Source: Asticcacaulis sp. UBA2476 (GTDB lineage Bacteria; Pseudomonadota; Alphaproteobacteria; Caulobacterales; Caulobacteraceae). From it: a stretch of DNA of 49,117 nt. Shown here one piece after another: positions 36,257-45,628 of this stretch. Numbering within the stretch: position 1 is the stretch's first letter; the number at the start of each line of letters is the position of its first letter. The notes beneath the pieces are model-generated. The model had not been told where the DNA came from and made no database searches. It worked only from the letters and a program-made list of their open reading frames with translations. The stretch spans positions 1-49,117 of the forward strand of contig DDPE01000098.1 of NCBI GenBank assembly GCA_002342035.1, in the 5' to 3' direction. Made by a program: the position numbers and the translations under genes.

Positions 36257-37003
36257 TTAGGCCGGCGCGTTGGCCTTCCGATTGGACGCAACGATCTGGG
36301 CATGGGCAGGATTTAGGCCCAGAGCCATCAACTGATCCCACAATCGATCTCGTGTTTGGGTGGCCTGCCCTTTCACCGCCAGCGAGAGCGCTTCAAGGGT
36401 TTGCTCAGCGTTCCAGTCACAACAATAGACTGGGGTACAGGGTTGCTGGCGCCAAGACTCTTCGAGTGAACCCGCATCAACGGGGTCAAAGCCCAGTTCG
36501 TTCACTAGCCCCATAACAATCTTCTTAGCCGCCGCATTATCACCGGCAACGGCAACAGCCAAGCGATCCGCAGCCCCTTCAGGGCTTCCCAGCGAGGCCA
36601 GCGAATACGCTAAGATGTTGTTGAACGCCTTAATGACCGGACGGCCCAGTTGCTCGGACACCCAGACACTCTCGGATTGGCCTTGGTCAATCGCAGTAAT
36701 CTGTGGGTCGCGCATTCCGGGATAATAGTTGCCGGTGTCGATGATAGGTGCATGGCCTGGCAGACCATCAAAGATATCCTTTGGCAGACTGGTAATCGCG
36801 GGGAATGGGATAGAAAGGATGACAAGGTCAGCCCCTTCGACCGCGCCTTTTGTATCTTCAGCCTTTGCGCCGATTTCTTTGGCAAACGCCAGCACGCTCT
36901 CACGGCCTTTAGAGTTGGCGACGCGGACCTCATGGCCGGCCGCGCTAAGCTTACGGGCTAATGTCCCGCCGATATTTCCGATTCCAATTACACCGATCTT
37001 CAT
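36257..37003 (-). CDS. F420-dependent NADP reductase-like oxidoreductase
   Basis: About 248 residues from ATG at 37003 (GTG two codons earlier is possible; GGAG lies upstream of both). The N-terminal Rossmann motif is IGVIGIGNIGGTLARKL, followed by DLVILSIPF and IIDTGNYYPGMRD; AFNNILAYSLA lies in the middle. This is the NADP-binding family of F420-dependent NADP reductases and related NAD(P)-binding proteins; alphaproteobacterial members usually act without F420 on unknown substrates. It is divergent from an HxlR regulator that probably controls it. The C-terminal 60 residues include CTPVYCCDWNAEQ, cysteine-rich for the family. Confidence 0.82.
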   Translation of the reverse strand: MKIGVIGIGNIGGTLARKLSAAGHEVRVANSKGRESVLAFAKEIGAKAEDTKGAVEGADLVILSIPFPAITSLPKDIFDGLPGHAPIIDTGNYYPGMRDPQITAIDQGQSESVWVSEQLGRPVIKAFNNILAYSLASLGSPEGAADRLAVAVAGDNAAAKKIVMGLVNELGFDPVDAGSLEESWRQQPCTPVYCCDWNAEQTLEALSLAVKGQATQTRDRLWDQLMALGLNPAHAQIVASNRKANAPA

Positions 37004-37061
37004 GGTCACTCTATCTCCCGTCTGTTGCTATGACCCGAATTTAGGCGTAGCTTCGATATAT

Positions 37062-37096
37062 GCAAGAACCCACCAAAAGGTAAGTAACCCACTTAA
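37062..37096. promoter_or_regulatory. HxlR operator candidate
   Basis: The intergenic region between the divergent reductase and HxlR genes has two direct AACCCAC copies about 20 bases apart, the second inside an AAGT-N5-ACTT inverted repeat. HxlR regulators usually bind such sites in divergent promoters. The assignment is by position and symmetry only. Confidence 0.4.
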
Positions 37097-37103
37097 AGAT
37101 GCC

Positions 37104-37502
37104 ATGACTAAAGAACGCGAATGGAACTGTGCAGATCCTCAGATGCGGCTCAAGTGGGCGGCCGCGACCCTGGAGACCCTTAGGGTACTGGAAGGCAAGT
37201 GGAAGATCATCATTCTGTGTCAGCTTTTCGCCGCCAAAGGGCCAATACGTTTTTCCGATCTGGAACGACTGATTGACGGCGTGAATCAGAAGATGCTGAT
37301 CCAGCAACTCCGGCAGTTGGAGACGGATGGCATCGTACACCGTACCATCTACCCCCAGGTCCCGCCGAGGGTGGAGTACGCGCTCACCGATCTGGGATAT
37401 GCCCTCGGCCCGTCCATGCAGTCGCTCATTGAATGGGCTGAGTACAAACACCAACTTGCAGGCGACATCTCGGAAACGGCAGGCGTAGTCTCTGCCGGAT
37501 AA
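37104..37502 (+). CDS. HxlR-family transcriptional regulator
   Basis: A 132-residue winged-HTH regulator. The family core is clear: VLEGKWKIIILCQLF, RFSDLERLIDGVNQKMLIQQ, LRQLETDGIVHRTIYPQVPP and VEYALTDLGYAL. HxlR proteins respond to electrophiles or redox stress, often through a cysteine near the N-terminus; here Cys near residue 9 (EWNCADPQM) and one in the core are available. ATG at 37104 is chosen as the natural family start; longer frames read into the divergent gene. It probably controls the F420-reductase-like gene upstream. Confidence 0.88.
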   Translation: MTKEREWNCADPQMRLKWAAATLETLRVLEGKWKIIILCQLFAAKGPIRFSDLERLIDGVNQKMLIQQLRQLETDGIVHRTIYPQVPPRVEYALTDLGYALGPSMQSLIEWAEYKHQLAGDISETAGVVSAG

Positions 37503-37687
37503 TGGTCGTACCGTCCGCTACCCGTTGTTCTGGTACGAGGAAATCGGCGACCCGCTGACTATCCCTACAGGCGGCCATCTCCTCATTCTATGATGCTCCC
37601 AAGCAAGGCACAGTGAGGCAACCTAAACTCAGATGTTGATACTGGCCTATGTTAGCGCCGGGGCTTCCACCTGAACATCGCGCAATC

Positions 37688-38323
37688 TCAGGCGCGATTA
37701 CGACGTAACCCGTCCTCTAGCAACAATCTAGCGGCATCGCGGTTTGCCTTGACTATGGCAGGATCGCGCGTCGATTGCGCCATCACGAGCGAGCCCTGGA
37801 AGAGCGACAGGACCTGGATCACAGCGGTTTCGGGTTTCTTCAAGCTCAATGGCTCAATGAGAGAGGCTACAAATTCATGCAAGCCCTTGAAATAGGCGGC
37901 GATGGTCGCTTGCACATCTGGAGAATTGGCCTCCGGTCCGAACTCGGCCAGTCCATTTACGAATGGACAGCCGCGGAATGACGGCGACAGGAGCGGCTGG
38001 TCTACCGCGTCGAAAATAGCCAGGACGCGCTCCATCTGCGACAAGCCTGTTCTGTCAGTCGAGCTTGACAGCATCTGAAACCAGATGGCGCTTTTGTATC
38101 GCAGATAGGTCGCTATGAGGACGGCCTTCGATGGAAAATGCTTGTAAAACGTCATCTTGGCCACGCCGCTTTCGGCAATGATCCGATCGATCCCGACAGA
38201 GTTGATGCTGAACCTATAAAACAGATCCGACGCCGTCTTCAATATACGGTCTCGCGGGGCGAGGACATCAAGCGATTGCCTATCCACATCCACAAACTTT
38301 AGCACGTTTCGCATTTCCATCAT
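37688..38323 (-). CDS. TetR-family regulator (divergent to SDR gene)
   Basis: A 211-residue TetR/AcrR protein. The HTH is at about 23-68 (RILKTASDLFYRFSINSVGI, then SGVAKMTFYKHFPSKAVLIA). The C-terminal ligand domain resembles the subgroup that controls oxidoreductases: RGCPFVNGLAEFGPE and VSLFQGSLVMAQ-like segments. Divergent from an SDR gene, with paired inverted repeats between them, so it most likely represses the SDR gene and itself until a small molecule binds. The exact start among the first methionines is uncertain. Confidence 0.88.
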   Translation of the reverse strand: MMEMRNVLKFVDVDRQSLDVLAPRDRILKTASDLFYRFSINSVGIDRIIAESGVAKMTFYKHFPSKAVLIATYLRYKSAIWFQMLSSSTDRTGLSQMERVLAIFDAVDQPLLSPSFRGCPFVNGLAEFGPEANSPDVQATIAAYFKGLHEFVASLIEPLSLKKPETAVIQVLSLFQGSLVMAQSTRDPAIVKANRDAARLLLEDGLRRNRA

Positions 38324-38347
38324 CGGTCACCCAAAAATCTCCGCATC

Positions 38348-38408
38348 TGTATAGACAGACTATTCTGTCAATTATAAGATTGCAACAGCATACAGACCTG
38401 TCTATACA
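38348..38408. promoter_or_regulatory. TetR operators between tetR and SDR genes
   Basis: TGTATAGACAG (38348-38358) and its exact inverse CTGTCTATACA (38398-38408) flank the shared promoter region. Each is part of a local dyad (GACAG...CTGTC at 38354-38369; AGAC-CT-GTCT at 38395-38404). Two dyads in a tetR-target intergenic region fit autoregulated repression. Confidence 0.65.
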
Positions 38409-38441
38409 GGCGCTACACCCTTAGATTTCAAAGAGAGGCTT

Positions 38442-39323
38442 ATGATGAACGAAAAAGTCGTTGTTGTAACCGGCGCAAGCAGTGGTTTTGGCAAGCTCAC
38501 AGTTTTGGAGCTTGCAAGGCGGGGGCATACGGTGGTTGCGACCATGCGTGACGCCGCAGGAAGAAATGCCAAGGTAAGAAGCGAACTTATCGACACGGCG
38601 AAGGCCGAGGGACATGTGCTGCAAGTCCTTGAAATGGACGTTGCCGACGAGGCATCGGTCAATTCCACGATCGAACAGGTCGTTAAGCAGCACGGAAAGA
38701 TCGACGCCCTGATCAACAACGCCGGAATAATGCCCGTCGGGATTACGGAAGCCTACACGGTCGCGGACGTCGAACGGTTATTTACGGTCAATTTCTTTGG
38801 CGCCATTCGGGCCGACCGCGCCGTTCTGCCGCATATGCGCGCCGCCGGCAGCGGCCTGCTCGTTCATGTGACATCCCTGATGGGCCGGGTGATCTTTCCG
38901 TTCTTCGGCACCTACTGCGCAAGCAAGTTCGCACTCGAAGCGCTTGCCGAAACCTATCGCTATGAATTGAAGGGTTTTGGAATCGATTCCGTCATCGTTG
39001 AGCCGGGACCATTCCCAAGCAACCTCATCTCGTCGAGCCCTGAGCCATCCGATCAGGCTGTGCTTGCTTCCTATGGCGACATCGCGGCCATCCCTGGTCA
39101 GATTAAGGCCAATTCAAACAACGGCCACGACGAGGCCAATCCTCCGCGGCCCCAACGTGTGGCCGACGCCATCGCCCAACTGGTCGAGGCCACGGAGCGC
39201 CGCCCATTGCGGACGGTTGTCATGCCTGAAGGTATGGACTTTGGTGTCCAGAGCCTGAACGAGGCGGTAAGCCCCATTCAAAACGGCATGCTCACCTCGT
39301 TCGGCATGGCGAGTATGCTGTGA
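38442..39323 (+). CDS. Short-chain dehydrogenase/reductase
   Basis: A 293-residue classical SDR with the NAD(P)-binding motif TGASSGFG at 10-17, NNAG at 92-95, catalytic Ser145, Tyr158 and Lys162 (YCASK). It is longer than the basic 250-residue type, with a C-terminal extension that resembles SDRs acting on larger hydrophobic substrates. It oxidises or reduces an alcohol/carbonyl with NAD(P)H; substrate unknown. The start is the double ATG with AGAGG upstream. It is controlled, by inference, from the paired operators shared with the divergent TetR gene. Confidence 0.88.
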   Translation: MMNEKVVVVTGASSGFGKLTVLELARRGHTVVATMRDAAGRNAKVRSELIDTAKAEGHVLQVLEMDVADEASVNSTIEQVVKQHGKIDALINNAGIMPVGITEAYTVADVERLFTVNFFGAIRADRAVLPHMRAAGSGLLVHVTSLMGRVIFPFFGTYCASKFALEALAETYRYELKGFGIDSVIVEPGPFPSNLISSSPEPSDQAVLASYGDIAAIPGQIKANSNNGHDEANPPRPQRVADAIAQLVEATERRPLRTVVMPEGMDFGVQSLNEAVSPIQNGMLTSFGMASML

Positions 39324-39449
39324 CACTCTGCGGTTGGCGGGTGATGCCACCTGCCAACCTTTAAGAGGACACTTTGGACCCGTTTGTACGCTAATGTCTT
39401 TGCAACGGCGATAACGAACGGCCGATCAATCTAATGACCAGGAGCTTTT

Positions 39450-39836
39450 ATGCACAACGGTAGCTGTCTCTGCGGCACAGTGAAATACGAAGTTCGCGGC
39501 AAGATTGGTGCGGCGATCTATTGCCATTGTTCACGTTGTCGCAAGGCGACGGGTACAGCATTCGCAACCAATGCGGCCGTCGCGGCCAGTGACTTCGTCA
39601 TCGTAGAGGGGCAGTCAGCGCTAAAGGCCTTCGAGTCTTCGCCGGGGGTGCATCGCTTCTTTTGTTCCAACTGCGGTTCGCCGATCATCAGTCGCCGCGA
39701 CGCGATGCCAGATGTCGTGCGCTTGCGGTTGGGGACTCTCGATACGCCATTGCAGGCTGTGCCGACCGCGCATTACTTTGTCGCCTCAAAGGCAGAGTGG
39801 TACGAGATACACGACGACCTGCCGCAGTTTGCGTAA
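39450..39836 (+). CDS. GFA-family (glutathione-dependent formaldehyde-activating-like) zinc protein
   Basis: A 128-residue protein with the full GFA/CENP-V zinc pattern: Cys6 and Cys8 (GSCLCG), Cys25, Cys27 and Cys30 (YCHCSRC), Cys72 and Cys75 (FCSNCGSP). The family includes the enzyme that joins formaldehyde to glutathione, but most bacterial members are of unknown role. It follows the SDR gene by 126 bases in the same direction and could be transcribed with it. GGAGC lies seven bases before the ATG. Confidence 0.85.
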   Translation: MHNGSCLCGTVKYEVRGKIGAAIYCHCSRCRKATGTAFATNAAVAASDFVIVEGQSALKAFESSPGVHRFFCSNCGSPIISRRDAMPDVVRLRLGTLDTPLQAVPTAHYFVASKAEWYEIHDDLPQFA

Positions 39837-40660
39837 CGCGCAGGATATGGATGTTGCTGAGGCGGCTTACCGCATCGCTTGCCATGGCCCAATGACCGCG
39901 CCGTTTTTGACGGCGTGACTGGCTGGCCACTTGCCCTCGCCCAACTGTTGTTCAGCCCATCAGGAGTCCTTATGTTCCTCGCTTGCGGCAAAGCATGGAC
40001 AGCATAAGCTACAACTAAGCCATGATTGCAGACTACCCTAGTTTTAGTGGACGCTTAACCCACCTCATGATACAAAACCCCGGACAAGTACACCTAAGTC
40101 GAGTTGCGCTAAGGTCGAAATGGAAACATCCCGCGGATCGCGCAAGCGGCACTGGTTACGGATGCGGCCGGACGCCTCCAGCCAGTGCATTGCAAATCGC
40201 AGCCGGCTCGTGAAGTCCGTGCAATCCTGACTGCGCAGAATCTATTTCCATCTTGTAAGTATCGAGAGCCCTCGGGCTCTCGCACGGGTTTGGCCTAAAT
40301 GTCAGCGCCACCTCTATCGTGGAGCTTCGAACCTCGGCTTCTTAAGCTTTGCGAGGGTCACGAAATGCGGAGCCATATCTCACGATCATTACTCCACACC
40401 GGTCCTCTTTCTGGAATAGTTCACCGTTATGCATCAAAAGGTCCTGGCCATGTCTCCCTTAGTGGCTGCGAAATTATCGATTTTATGCTTCAGAAAGTTC
40501 AACAGGAGATTTCGTAGAGAGTCCGCAGCTAAACAATGCTAGCAATTATGAAGAAGCAGCAAGTCATCAATTTAACTCGTTTTTTTGACCTATCGCTTAA
40601 GTCAATCATTACGTTTTGGATTTATATCCATGGTATCATCGTAAGGCTGAAAGCGGCGAC
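39837..40660. other. Gap with one strong hairpin
   Basis: No gene is supported; frames of 60-80 codons have no starts or domains. At 40263-40282 CGAGAGCC-CTCG-GGCTCTCG forms an 8-base stem without a T run, possibly a terminator or structured leader. AT-rich sequence at about 40560-40615 may hold the promoter of the next gene. Confidence 0.4.
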
Positions 40661-42670
40661 ATGGTCACGACCACACAGAATTCCGACTACCTGAAACAGC
40701 TCATTCGCGCTGACCAGCTAAGTGCCGTCCGGCGCAGCGTGCTCATTTCCATACCGATCAATATAACGCTGGGCATCATCATAATGGTCGTAACGATCTG
40801 TTATGGCTATGTGCTGTCAGGCGTGGCATGGTTTGCCGCGACCTTGTTTGTCAACCTGCTCCGGATAGGCCTGTGCCGCGCGCCAATGCCCGGCTCTGAC
40901 GCTCGCGGCCCCCTTAGCTTTCTGGCCAGACTGTCTGCCAGGCAACACCTAACGATGGCCTCAGTCCTGGCACTCATCTCAGGCTCCGTGTGGGCGTTGA
41001 TGCCCATTTTATGTGATGGCTATACCGCACCACAGTCTACCTTTTATCTGGTGGTGATCTGCGGGATCACTGCGGGGGCTGTCACCCATGGCAACGCCTA
41101 CGCACGCATCCCAACCTGCTTCATCGTACCGCCACTCCTCGCGATGGCGGGTTGCCTCATCTATGCCGGCGGTGTTGACCGCATGGGGCTGGCGCTAGCC
41201 ACCTTTCTTTATCTGGGCGCGCTAATCCGCTCCGCCGGTGAAAGTCACGCCCTGTTTTATGAGGGCAGCCACCGCAAAAACGAAGCTACCTCACTGGCAG
41301 GCTCGCTTAGTCAGGCCAACGCCAGAACAACTGAAATCGCTCACGAGATGCATCATCGCGCCGTGCACGACACCCTGACTGGTTTGCTTAACCGCGCCGG
41401 CTTTGCCAACGAAGTCGAGACCTTAAGCTCAGGGCCGCACACGTCACTTTGCCTGATGATCCTCGATCTTGATGGGTTTAAATCGGTCAATGACGTGTTT
41501 GGTCACCGCGCGGGCGACGAGGTTCTCATTGAAGTCGCCAGGCGGTTGAAGATCGCCCTGCCTGGCAGCTTCATTCCCGCAAGATTGGGCGGTGACGAAT
41601 TTGCCGTTATTTTCGATCCGGAAGCGAGTCATACTGAACCCGCCGAGATCGCCGACCAACTGATTACCGCCATCGGACAACCTTTTGCAGGCTTTGATGC
41701 GGGCCGTGTCGGTGTCAGTATCGGGATTCATCAGACTTCCGAACGCATAGGCTTTTCAGAAATGATGATCTGCGCGGACAGCGCACTTTATGCCGCCAAA
41801 AGTGCAGGGCGGAATCGCCATTACCTGTTCGACGATCAGTTGGCTAACCGCCTCAAGATGAAGCGCGATATAGAACGCGACCTGACGCGCGCCTTGTCTG
41901 AAGGGCAGCTCTACATGATGTTTCAGCCGATCATGGGCGACGGCGGACGCCGCCTGAGCAACTTCGAGGCATTATTGCGTTGGGACCATCCGCGCCACGG
42001 CTCAATATCTCCCGTAGACATTGTTGAAGTTGCCGCAGTGCTGGGGCTTTCCGAAGTCTTGATGCAGTTTGTTCTAAACCAAGCGTGTGACATGATAAAG
42101 CGCCTCAGCGAGCGGGACCGCAATGATATCTGGGTCGCGGTCAACGTGTCACCCCGTGAAGTGTCGCGCTTGCCGGTCGATGTGTTTGTGCTTGAGACGT
42201 TAGAGCGTCAGGGTGTCCCAACCTCCATGCTGGAGATCGAAATCACTGAAGAAACGGCGATGGATATGCGCGCCGTCAAGGGGAAACTGGCCGCACTGAG
42301 TCAGGCAGGTGTCCGCCTCTCCATCGACGATTTCGGCGTGGGCTATTCTTCCTTGTCATCCTTGCGCCACCTGCAAGTCGAGCGCATCAAGATCGACAAT
42401 ACATTTGTGACCGGCCTGTTAAGCTCACGCGCAGATCAGGTCATGGTGCAGGCTATCATCAATCTGGGGCGTTCGCTTAGTTTGGATGTCGTCGCCGAAG
42501 GGGTGGAAACGGTGGAGATACAGGCCATGTTGCAAAGCTTTGGCTGCCATACCATGCAAGGCTACCATCTCGGCCGCCCTATGCGCCTTGAAAGCGCTCT
42601 GGAATGGGCATCAGCAAGGGAATTTGTGATAAGCGTCGACGAGAACCAACGCCTCACGCAATCCATGTGA
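40661..42670 (+). CDS. Membrane GGDEF-EAL cyclic-di-GMP protein
   Basis: A 669-residue protein from ATG at 40661; a TTG at 40616 would add 15 residues and is less likely. The N-terminus has about six membrane helices (roughly 28-190) without a known sensor domain name. A GGDEF domain follows with an intact loop (RLGGDEFAV, motif at 310-314), then an EAL domain with EAL at 436-438, EITEETA and DDFGVGYSSL. Both active sites look usable. It is monocistronic, with unassigned sequence on both sides. It is not a close relative of the soluble GGDEF-EAL protein at 7347, which has PAS domains. Confidence 0.92.
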   Translation: MVTTTQNSDYLKQLIRADQLSAVRRSVLISIPINITLGIIIMVVTICYGYVLSGVAWFAATLFVNLLRIGLCRAPMPGSDARGPLSFLARLSARQHLTMASVLALISGSVWALMPILCDGYTAPQSTFYLVVICGITAGAVTHGNAYARIPTCFIVPPLLAMAGCLIYAGGVDRMGLALATFLYLGALIRSAGESHALFYEGSHRKNEATSLAGSLSQANARTTEIAHEMHHRAVHDTLTGLLNRAGFANEVETLSSGPHTSLCLMILDLDGFKSVNDVFGHRAGDEVLIEVARRLKIALPGSFIPARLGGDEFAVIFDPEASHTEPAEIADQLITAIGQPFAGFDAGRVGVSIGIHQTSERIGFSEMMICADSALYAAKSAGRNRHYLFDDQLANRLKMKRDIERDLTRALSEGQLYMMFQPIMGDGGRRLSNFEALLRWDHPRHGSISPVDIVEVAAVLGLSEVLMQFVLNQACDMIKRLSERDRNDIWVAVNVSPREVSRLPVDVFVLETLERQGVPTSMLEIEITEETAMDMRAVKGKLAALSQAGVRLSIDDFGVGYSSLSSLRHLQVERIKIDNTFVTGLLSSRADQVMVQAIINLGRSLSLDVVAEGVETVEIQAMLQSFGCHTMQGYHLGRPMRLESALEWASAREFVISVDENQRLTQSM

Positions 42671-43153
42671 CGACAGAAATCCCAATATATCGAAGACCGG
42701 CTGTAGTAAGGGTTAAGCTTGCGAGGCTTTCAAAATAATAGATCAGATCTCGCAGTCATTATCAGCCGACCGGGGACACACTCTTTCGAAACAATTCGTC
42801 TTTCTATTTCGAACCGTCCCGACTACGGTCAGGACCGACCGGCGAAGCTGGCAACCGATGAGCAACATAAGGTTAGCGCTCTGCTCTCGCTGATCTTATC
42901 GGCAGTAGTGAGGCGCTAATCATCAAGTGAAAGTTGCTGCCCATCGCTGTCACGGCGCAAGGGGCCTGAATAACTGCGCGGCTAGTCCGTATCACGGGAT
43001 TAGAGGCTTGGGCCAAGGCGCGTGATGTTATCGCCCTTAAAGGTGCGAGCCTCACGAGAGTTTATAGGCATTCGGGCCTTACCCAGTGAAACCCGCACAA
43101 GATCGTCAATGTGGAATCCTGGTGTACTTCGAAAAGGTCCCGCATCATCTTAT
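42671..43153. other. Gap between GGDEF-EAL and GST genes
   Basis: No gene is supported. Short frames on both strands lack starts and recognisable content. Confidence 0.35.
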
Positions 43154-43780
43154 TTATCGGTGTGTAACCCGCAAAGCCCGTTGGAAGGCCGGCCTGGCTT
43201 CGCCCCGTACAACGTAATTAGCCAGGTTTGGAAACTCGTGCGGTATTCCCAGAGCTATCCACCTTCGCAAAATAGACACGACCATGAGGTCGCCGGCACT
43301 GAACTTACCATCAAGCCATTCAGCATCGCCTAACGCGCTCGACACGTCCGTCAGACGAACCCGCAGCCGCTTCTCGATGACGTGCAGGGTATCTTCGTAA
43401 CCGTTGTGCGGTTCTTTAAGACGCAGAGCCTTTTCCAGTTCGGCCAAGGGTGGCTCGATGGTATTAAGGGCCGCAAAAATCCAGCTTATCGCTTTAGCCG
43501 CCTGCGCGGGCTCAACCGGCAGCAGGCCCGCATGAGATTGGGCGATGTGCAAAACAATCGCACCGGACTCGAAAAGCACCAGGCTTCCCTCTTCGTAGGT
43601 CGGAATCGTGCCAAACGGATTAAGCGCCCGATGCTGACTTTCTTTGATCTCCCTGAATGAAACGTGCCGCACCGCGTAGGGCTGGCCTACTTCTTCAAGC
43701 GCCCATTTTACGCATAGGTCGCGCGTGAGCGCCCGTCCTCGGTCGGGCGGACGTTGAAATGCTGTAATTGTTGGGACCAT
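43154..43780 (-). CDS. Glutathione S-transferase family protein
   Basis: A 208-residue GST from ATG at 43780 (GTG two codons earlier with GGAGG five bases before it is equally possible). The thioredoxin-fold N-terminal domain has LNPFGTIPTYEEGSLVLFES, where the cis-proline and the glutathione-binding Glu-Ser pair are seen; a helical C-terminal domain follows (WIFAALNTIEPPLAELEKAL). The usual catalytic Tyr/Ser/Cys near residue 15 is not obvious, so the reaction class cannot be assigned. It ends a short gene pair with the TetR gene upstream on the same strand, 31 bases apart. Confidence 0.85.
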   Translation of the reverse strand: MVPTITAFQRPPDRGRALTRDLCVKWALEEVGQPYAVRHVSFREIKESQHRALNPFGTIPTYEEGSLVLFESGAIVLHIAQSHAGLLPVEPAQAAKAISWIFAALNTIEPPLAELEKALRLKEPHNGYEDTLHVIEKRLRVRLTDVSSALGDAEWLDGKFSAGDLMVVSILRRWIALGIPHEFPNLANYVVRGEARPAFQRALRVTHR

Positions 43781-43811
43781 GGACACTTTAGCCTCCCAAT
43801 CAGGATATGAA

Positions 43812-44447
43812 TTATATCGAGAGCCGATGCGCCGCGATAAACATGGCGACGGCTGACTGAGCGTAAGTGGTTACCTCGCCGTCGCTCTCCGCTCTTTCCA
43901 AGTCGAAATCCACGACGGTTAAAAGGTCGACCCCCTGGAACAGCGCGGCGAACAGGCGGGCCGACTGTTTGGGATCAGGAACAGATAAGACCTGCCGGTC
44001 ATGCAGCTGGCGCAGCAGTGCCTCTATCTGATTGATAAACCTCATCGGCCCGGCCTCATAATACAACCGGCTCAACTGCGCCCGATTAGTGTGGTCAGAC
44101 AAAATCATCGTTTCGACGCTTCTTACGTCCGCGCTGAGCAGAAGACGCAGAAGGCTGGTGCCCACCGCCAATAGCTGTTCTTCGGCCGTGCCTCTTATCC
44201 CCTCGAATAAGGATTTAGGGGCAAAATCCTGGCACCTCGTGGCAATGGCGGCGCTAAATAACGCCTCTTTGCTATCGAAGTGTTTGTAAATACTCAGCTT
44301 TGATATTTTCGCTTCGCGCGCCACCTTATCCATGGTCGTGGCCTGGAAACCCAACTCGCTAAACAGGGTGCAGGCCACGCTAACGATTTTTGCGTGCAGT
44401 TCAGGATCGACGGGGCGACCCCGACGCGCAGGAATATTTTCAGTCAT
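43812..44447 (-). CDS. TetR/AcrR-family repressor of the RND efflux operon
   Basis: A 211-residue regulator with an N-terminal HTH (IVSVACTLFSELGFQATTMD, then AREAKISKLSIYKHFDSKEA) and a TetR C-terminal domain of the AefR/AcrR efflux type (LSRLYYEAGP). It is divergent from an RND adaptor gene and two identical-pattern operators lie between, so it should repress the pump, itself and perhaps the GST gene that follows it, until a drug-like ligand binds. Confidence 0.9.
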   Translation of the reverse strand: MTENIPARRGRPVDPELHAKIVSVACTLFSELGFQATTMDKVAREAKISKLSIYKHFDSKEALFSAAIATRCQDFAPKSLFEGIRGTAEEQLLAVGTSLLRLLLSADVRSVETMILSDHTNRAQLSRLYYEAGPMRFINQIEALLRQLHDRQVLSVPDPKQSARLFAALFQGVDLLTVVDFDLERAESDGEVTTYAQSAVAMFIAAHRLSI

Positions 44448-44456
44448 GATGATAAT

Positions 44457-44506
44457 GATACTTGACAGTATCCATATTTTGGCGCTTTACGATACTCATT
44501 AGTATC
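44457..44506. promoter_or_regulatory. Two TetR operators GATACT-N4-AGTATC
   Basis: GATACT-TGAC-AGTATC (44457-44472) and GATACT-CATT-AGTATC (44491-44506) are perfect 6-base inverted repeats with the same 4-base spacing, 34 bases apart. They fill the tetR-adaptor intergenic region, 10 bases above the tetR start and 30 above the adaptor start. Confidence 0.85.
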
Positions 44507-44536
44507 AAATACGCCCCCCCTTGGATCAAAGTCAAT

Positions 44537-45628
44537 ATGTCCTTTCCATCTCTCTTAAACAAAGGCCCAGCGGTCACGTCAATGGTCGTGGCGTTAGCAG
44601 CACTTGGGGCTTGCAACGCGACGCCGCCACCTGAGACGAATACGGCGGCCCGTGTTCTGACCTACAGCGTTGACGCTTCACATGACACCGGCACCGCCTA
44701 TGCCGGTACCATAAAGGCCCGCGTTGAGCAAAATCTGGCGTTCCGGGTGGGCGGCAAGATCATTGAGCGCAAGGTCAATCTGGGCGAGCGGGTATCCCCC
44801 GGCCAGCTGCTGATGCGGCTTGATCCGACCGATTACAGTGATGGCGTATCGGCGGCCTCGGCCTCCGTCGCTGCGGCCCGAAGCGTCGCCGTCAGGGCCA
44901 ATGCCAACTATGAACGGCTGAACAGTCTGGCCGCCAGTGGTTCGGCCTCCGTCGATACGGTCGAGCAGGCGCGCGCCGCAAAGGATTCGGCGGATGCCAA
45001 CCTGAAGGCGGCAGAAGCCCAGTTGGCTACCGTCAAAAATCAAAGGGCCTACACGGAATTGCGCGCCGATGTCGCCGGCGTAGTCGTGGAAATTCCGGGA
45101 GAGGCCGGACAAGTCACCGCCGCCGGACAACCCGTAATAAAAATTGCCCAGATCAGCGCCCCCGAAGCGGTGGTCGGATTACCCGAAGCCGGTCATGCCA
45201 TAGGCGAAACGGCTCAAGTCACCGTTTTCGGCACAAACAACGCGGTCTATACCGGTCGCCTGCGTCAGGTATCTATGGCGGCCGATCCCTCCACACGCCT
45301 GTTTGAAGCCCGCTATGTCCTTGATGCCTCGTTTACTGAGGCCCCGCTGGGGTCAACGGTTCGCGTCACCCCAACGGGCGTAAAAACGTCCGCCCCTGCC
45401 CTTGATGTGCCGTTGTCGGCGCTGGTGGACAAGGGTCAGGGCACGAAGGTCTGGGTCATTGACCCCAAGGGCAAGGTTCACGCCAGACCCGTGACCGTCG
45501 CTCGGCTAAATGAGGAAACCGCCTCTATTGCCTCTGGCCTTAATCCGGGGGATGTCGTGGTCGCCGCCGGGGCACAGTTACTCAACGAAGGTCAGGCCGT
45601 GCAGGCTATTCGGGGAGGCAAACTGTGA
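44537..45628 (+). CDS. RND efflux periplasmic adaptor lipoprotein (HlyD/AcrA type)
   Basis: A 363-residue adaptor. ATG at 44537 gives a lipoprotein signal with lipobox ALGAC (lipidated Cys26); the longer frame would place 25 unrelated residues before it and run across an operator. Lipoyl/barrel halves flank a coiled-coil hairpin (about 95-155): FRVGGKIIERKVNLGERVSP and the second half AYTELRADVAGVVVEIPGEA. It links the inner-membrane pump to the outer-membrane channel. The permease GTG start overlaps its stop codon, so the genes are translationally coupled. Confidence 0.9.
   Translation: MSFPSLLNKGPAVTSMVVALAALGACNATPPPETNTAARVLTYSVDASHDTGTAYAGTIKARVEQNLAFRVGGKIIERKVNLGERVSPGQLLMRLDPTDYSDGVSAASASVAAARSVAVRANANYERLNSLAASGSASVDTVEQARAAKDSADANLKAAEAQLATVKNQRAYTELRADVAGVVVEIPGEAGQVTAAGQPVIKIAQISAPEAVVGLPEAGHAIGETAQVTVFGTNNAVYTGRLRQVSMAADPSTRLFEARYVLDASFTEAPLGSTVRVTPTGVKTSAPALDVPLSALVDKGQGTKVWVIDPKGKVHARPVTVARLNEETASIASGLNPGDVVVAAGAQLLNEGQAVQAIRGGKL

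Noticed and set aside
40299..40517. 72-codon plus frame before the membrane GGDEF-EAL gene
   Set aside because: No ribosome-binding site and no recognisable protein pattern.
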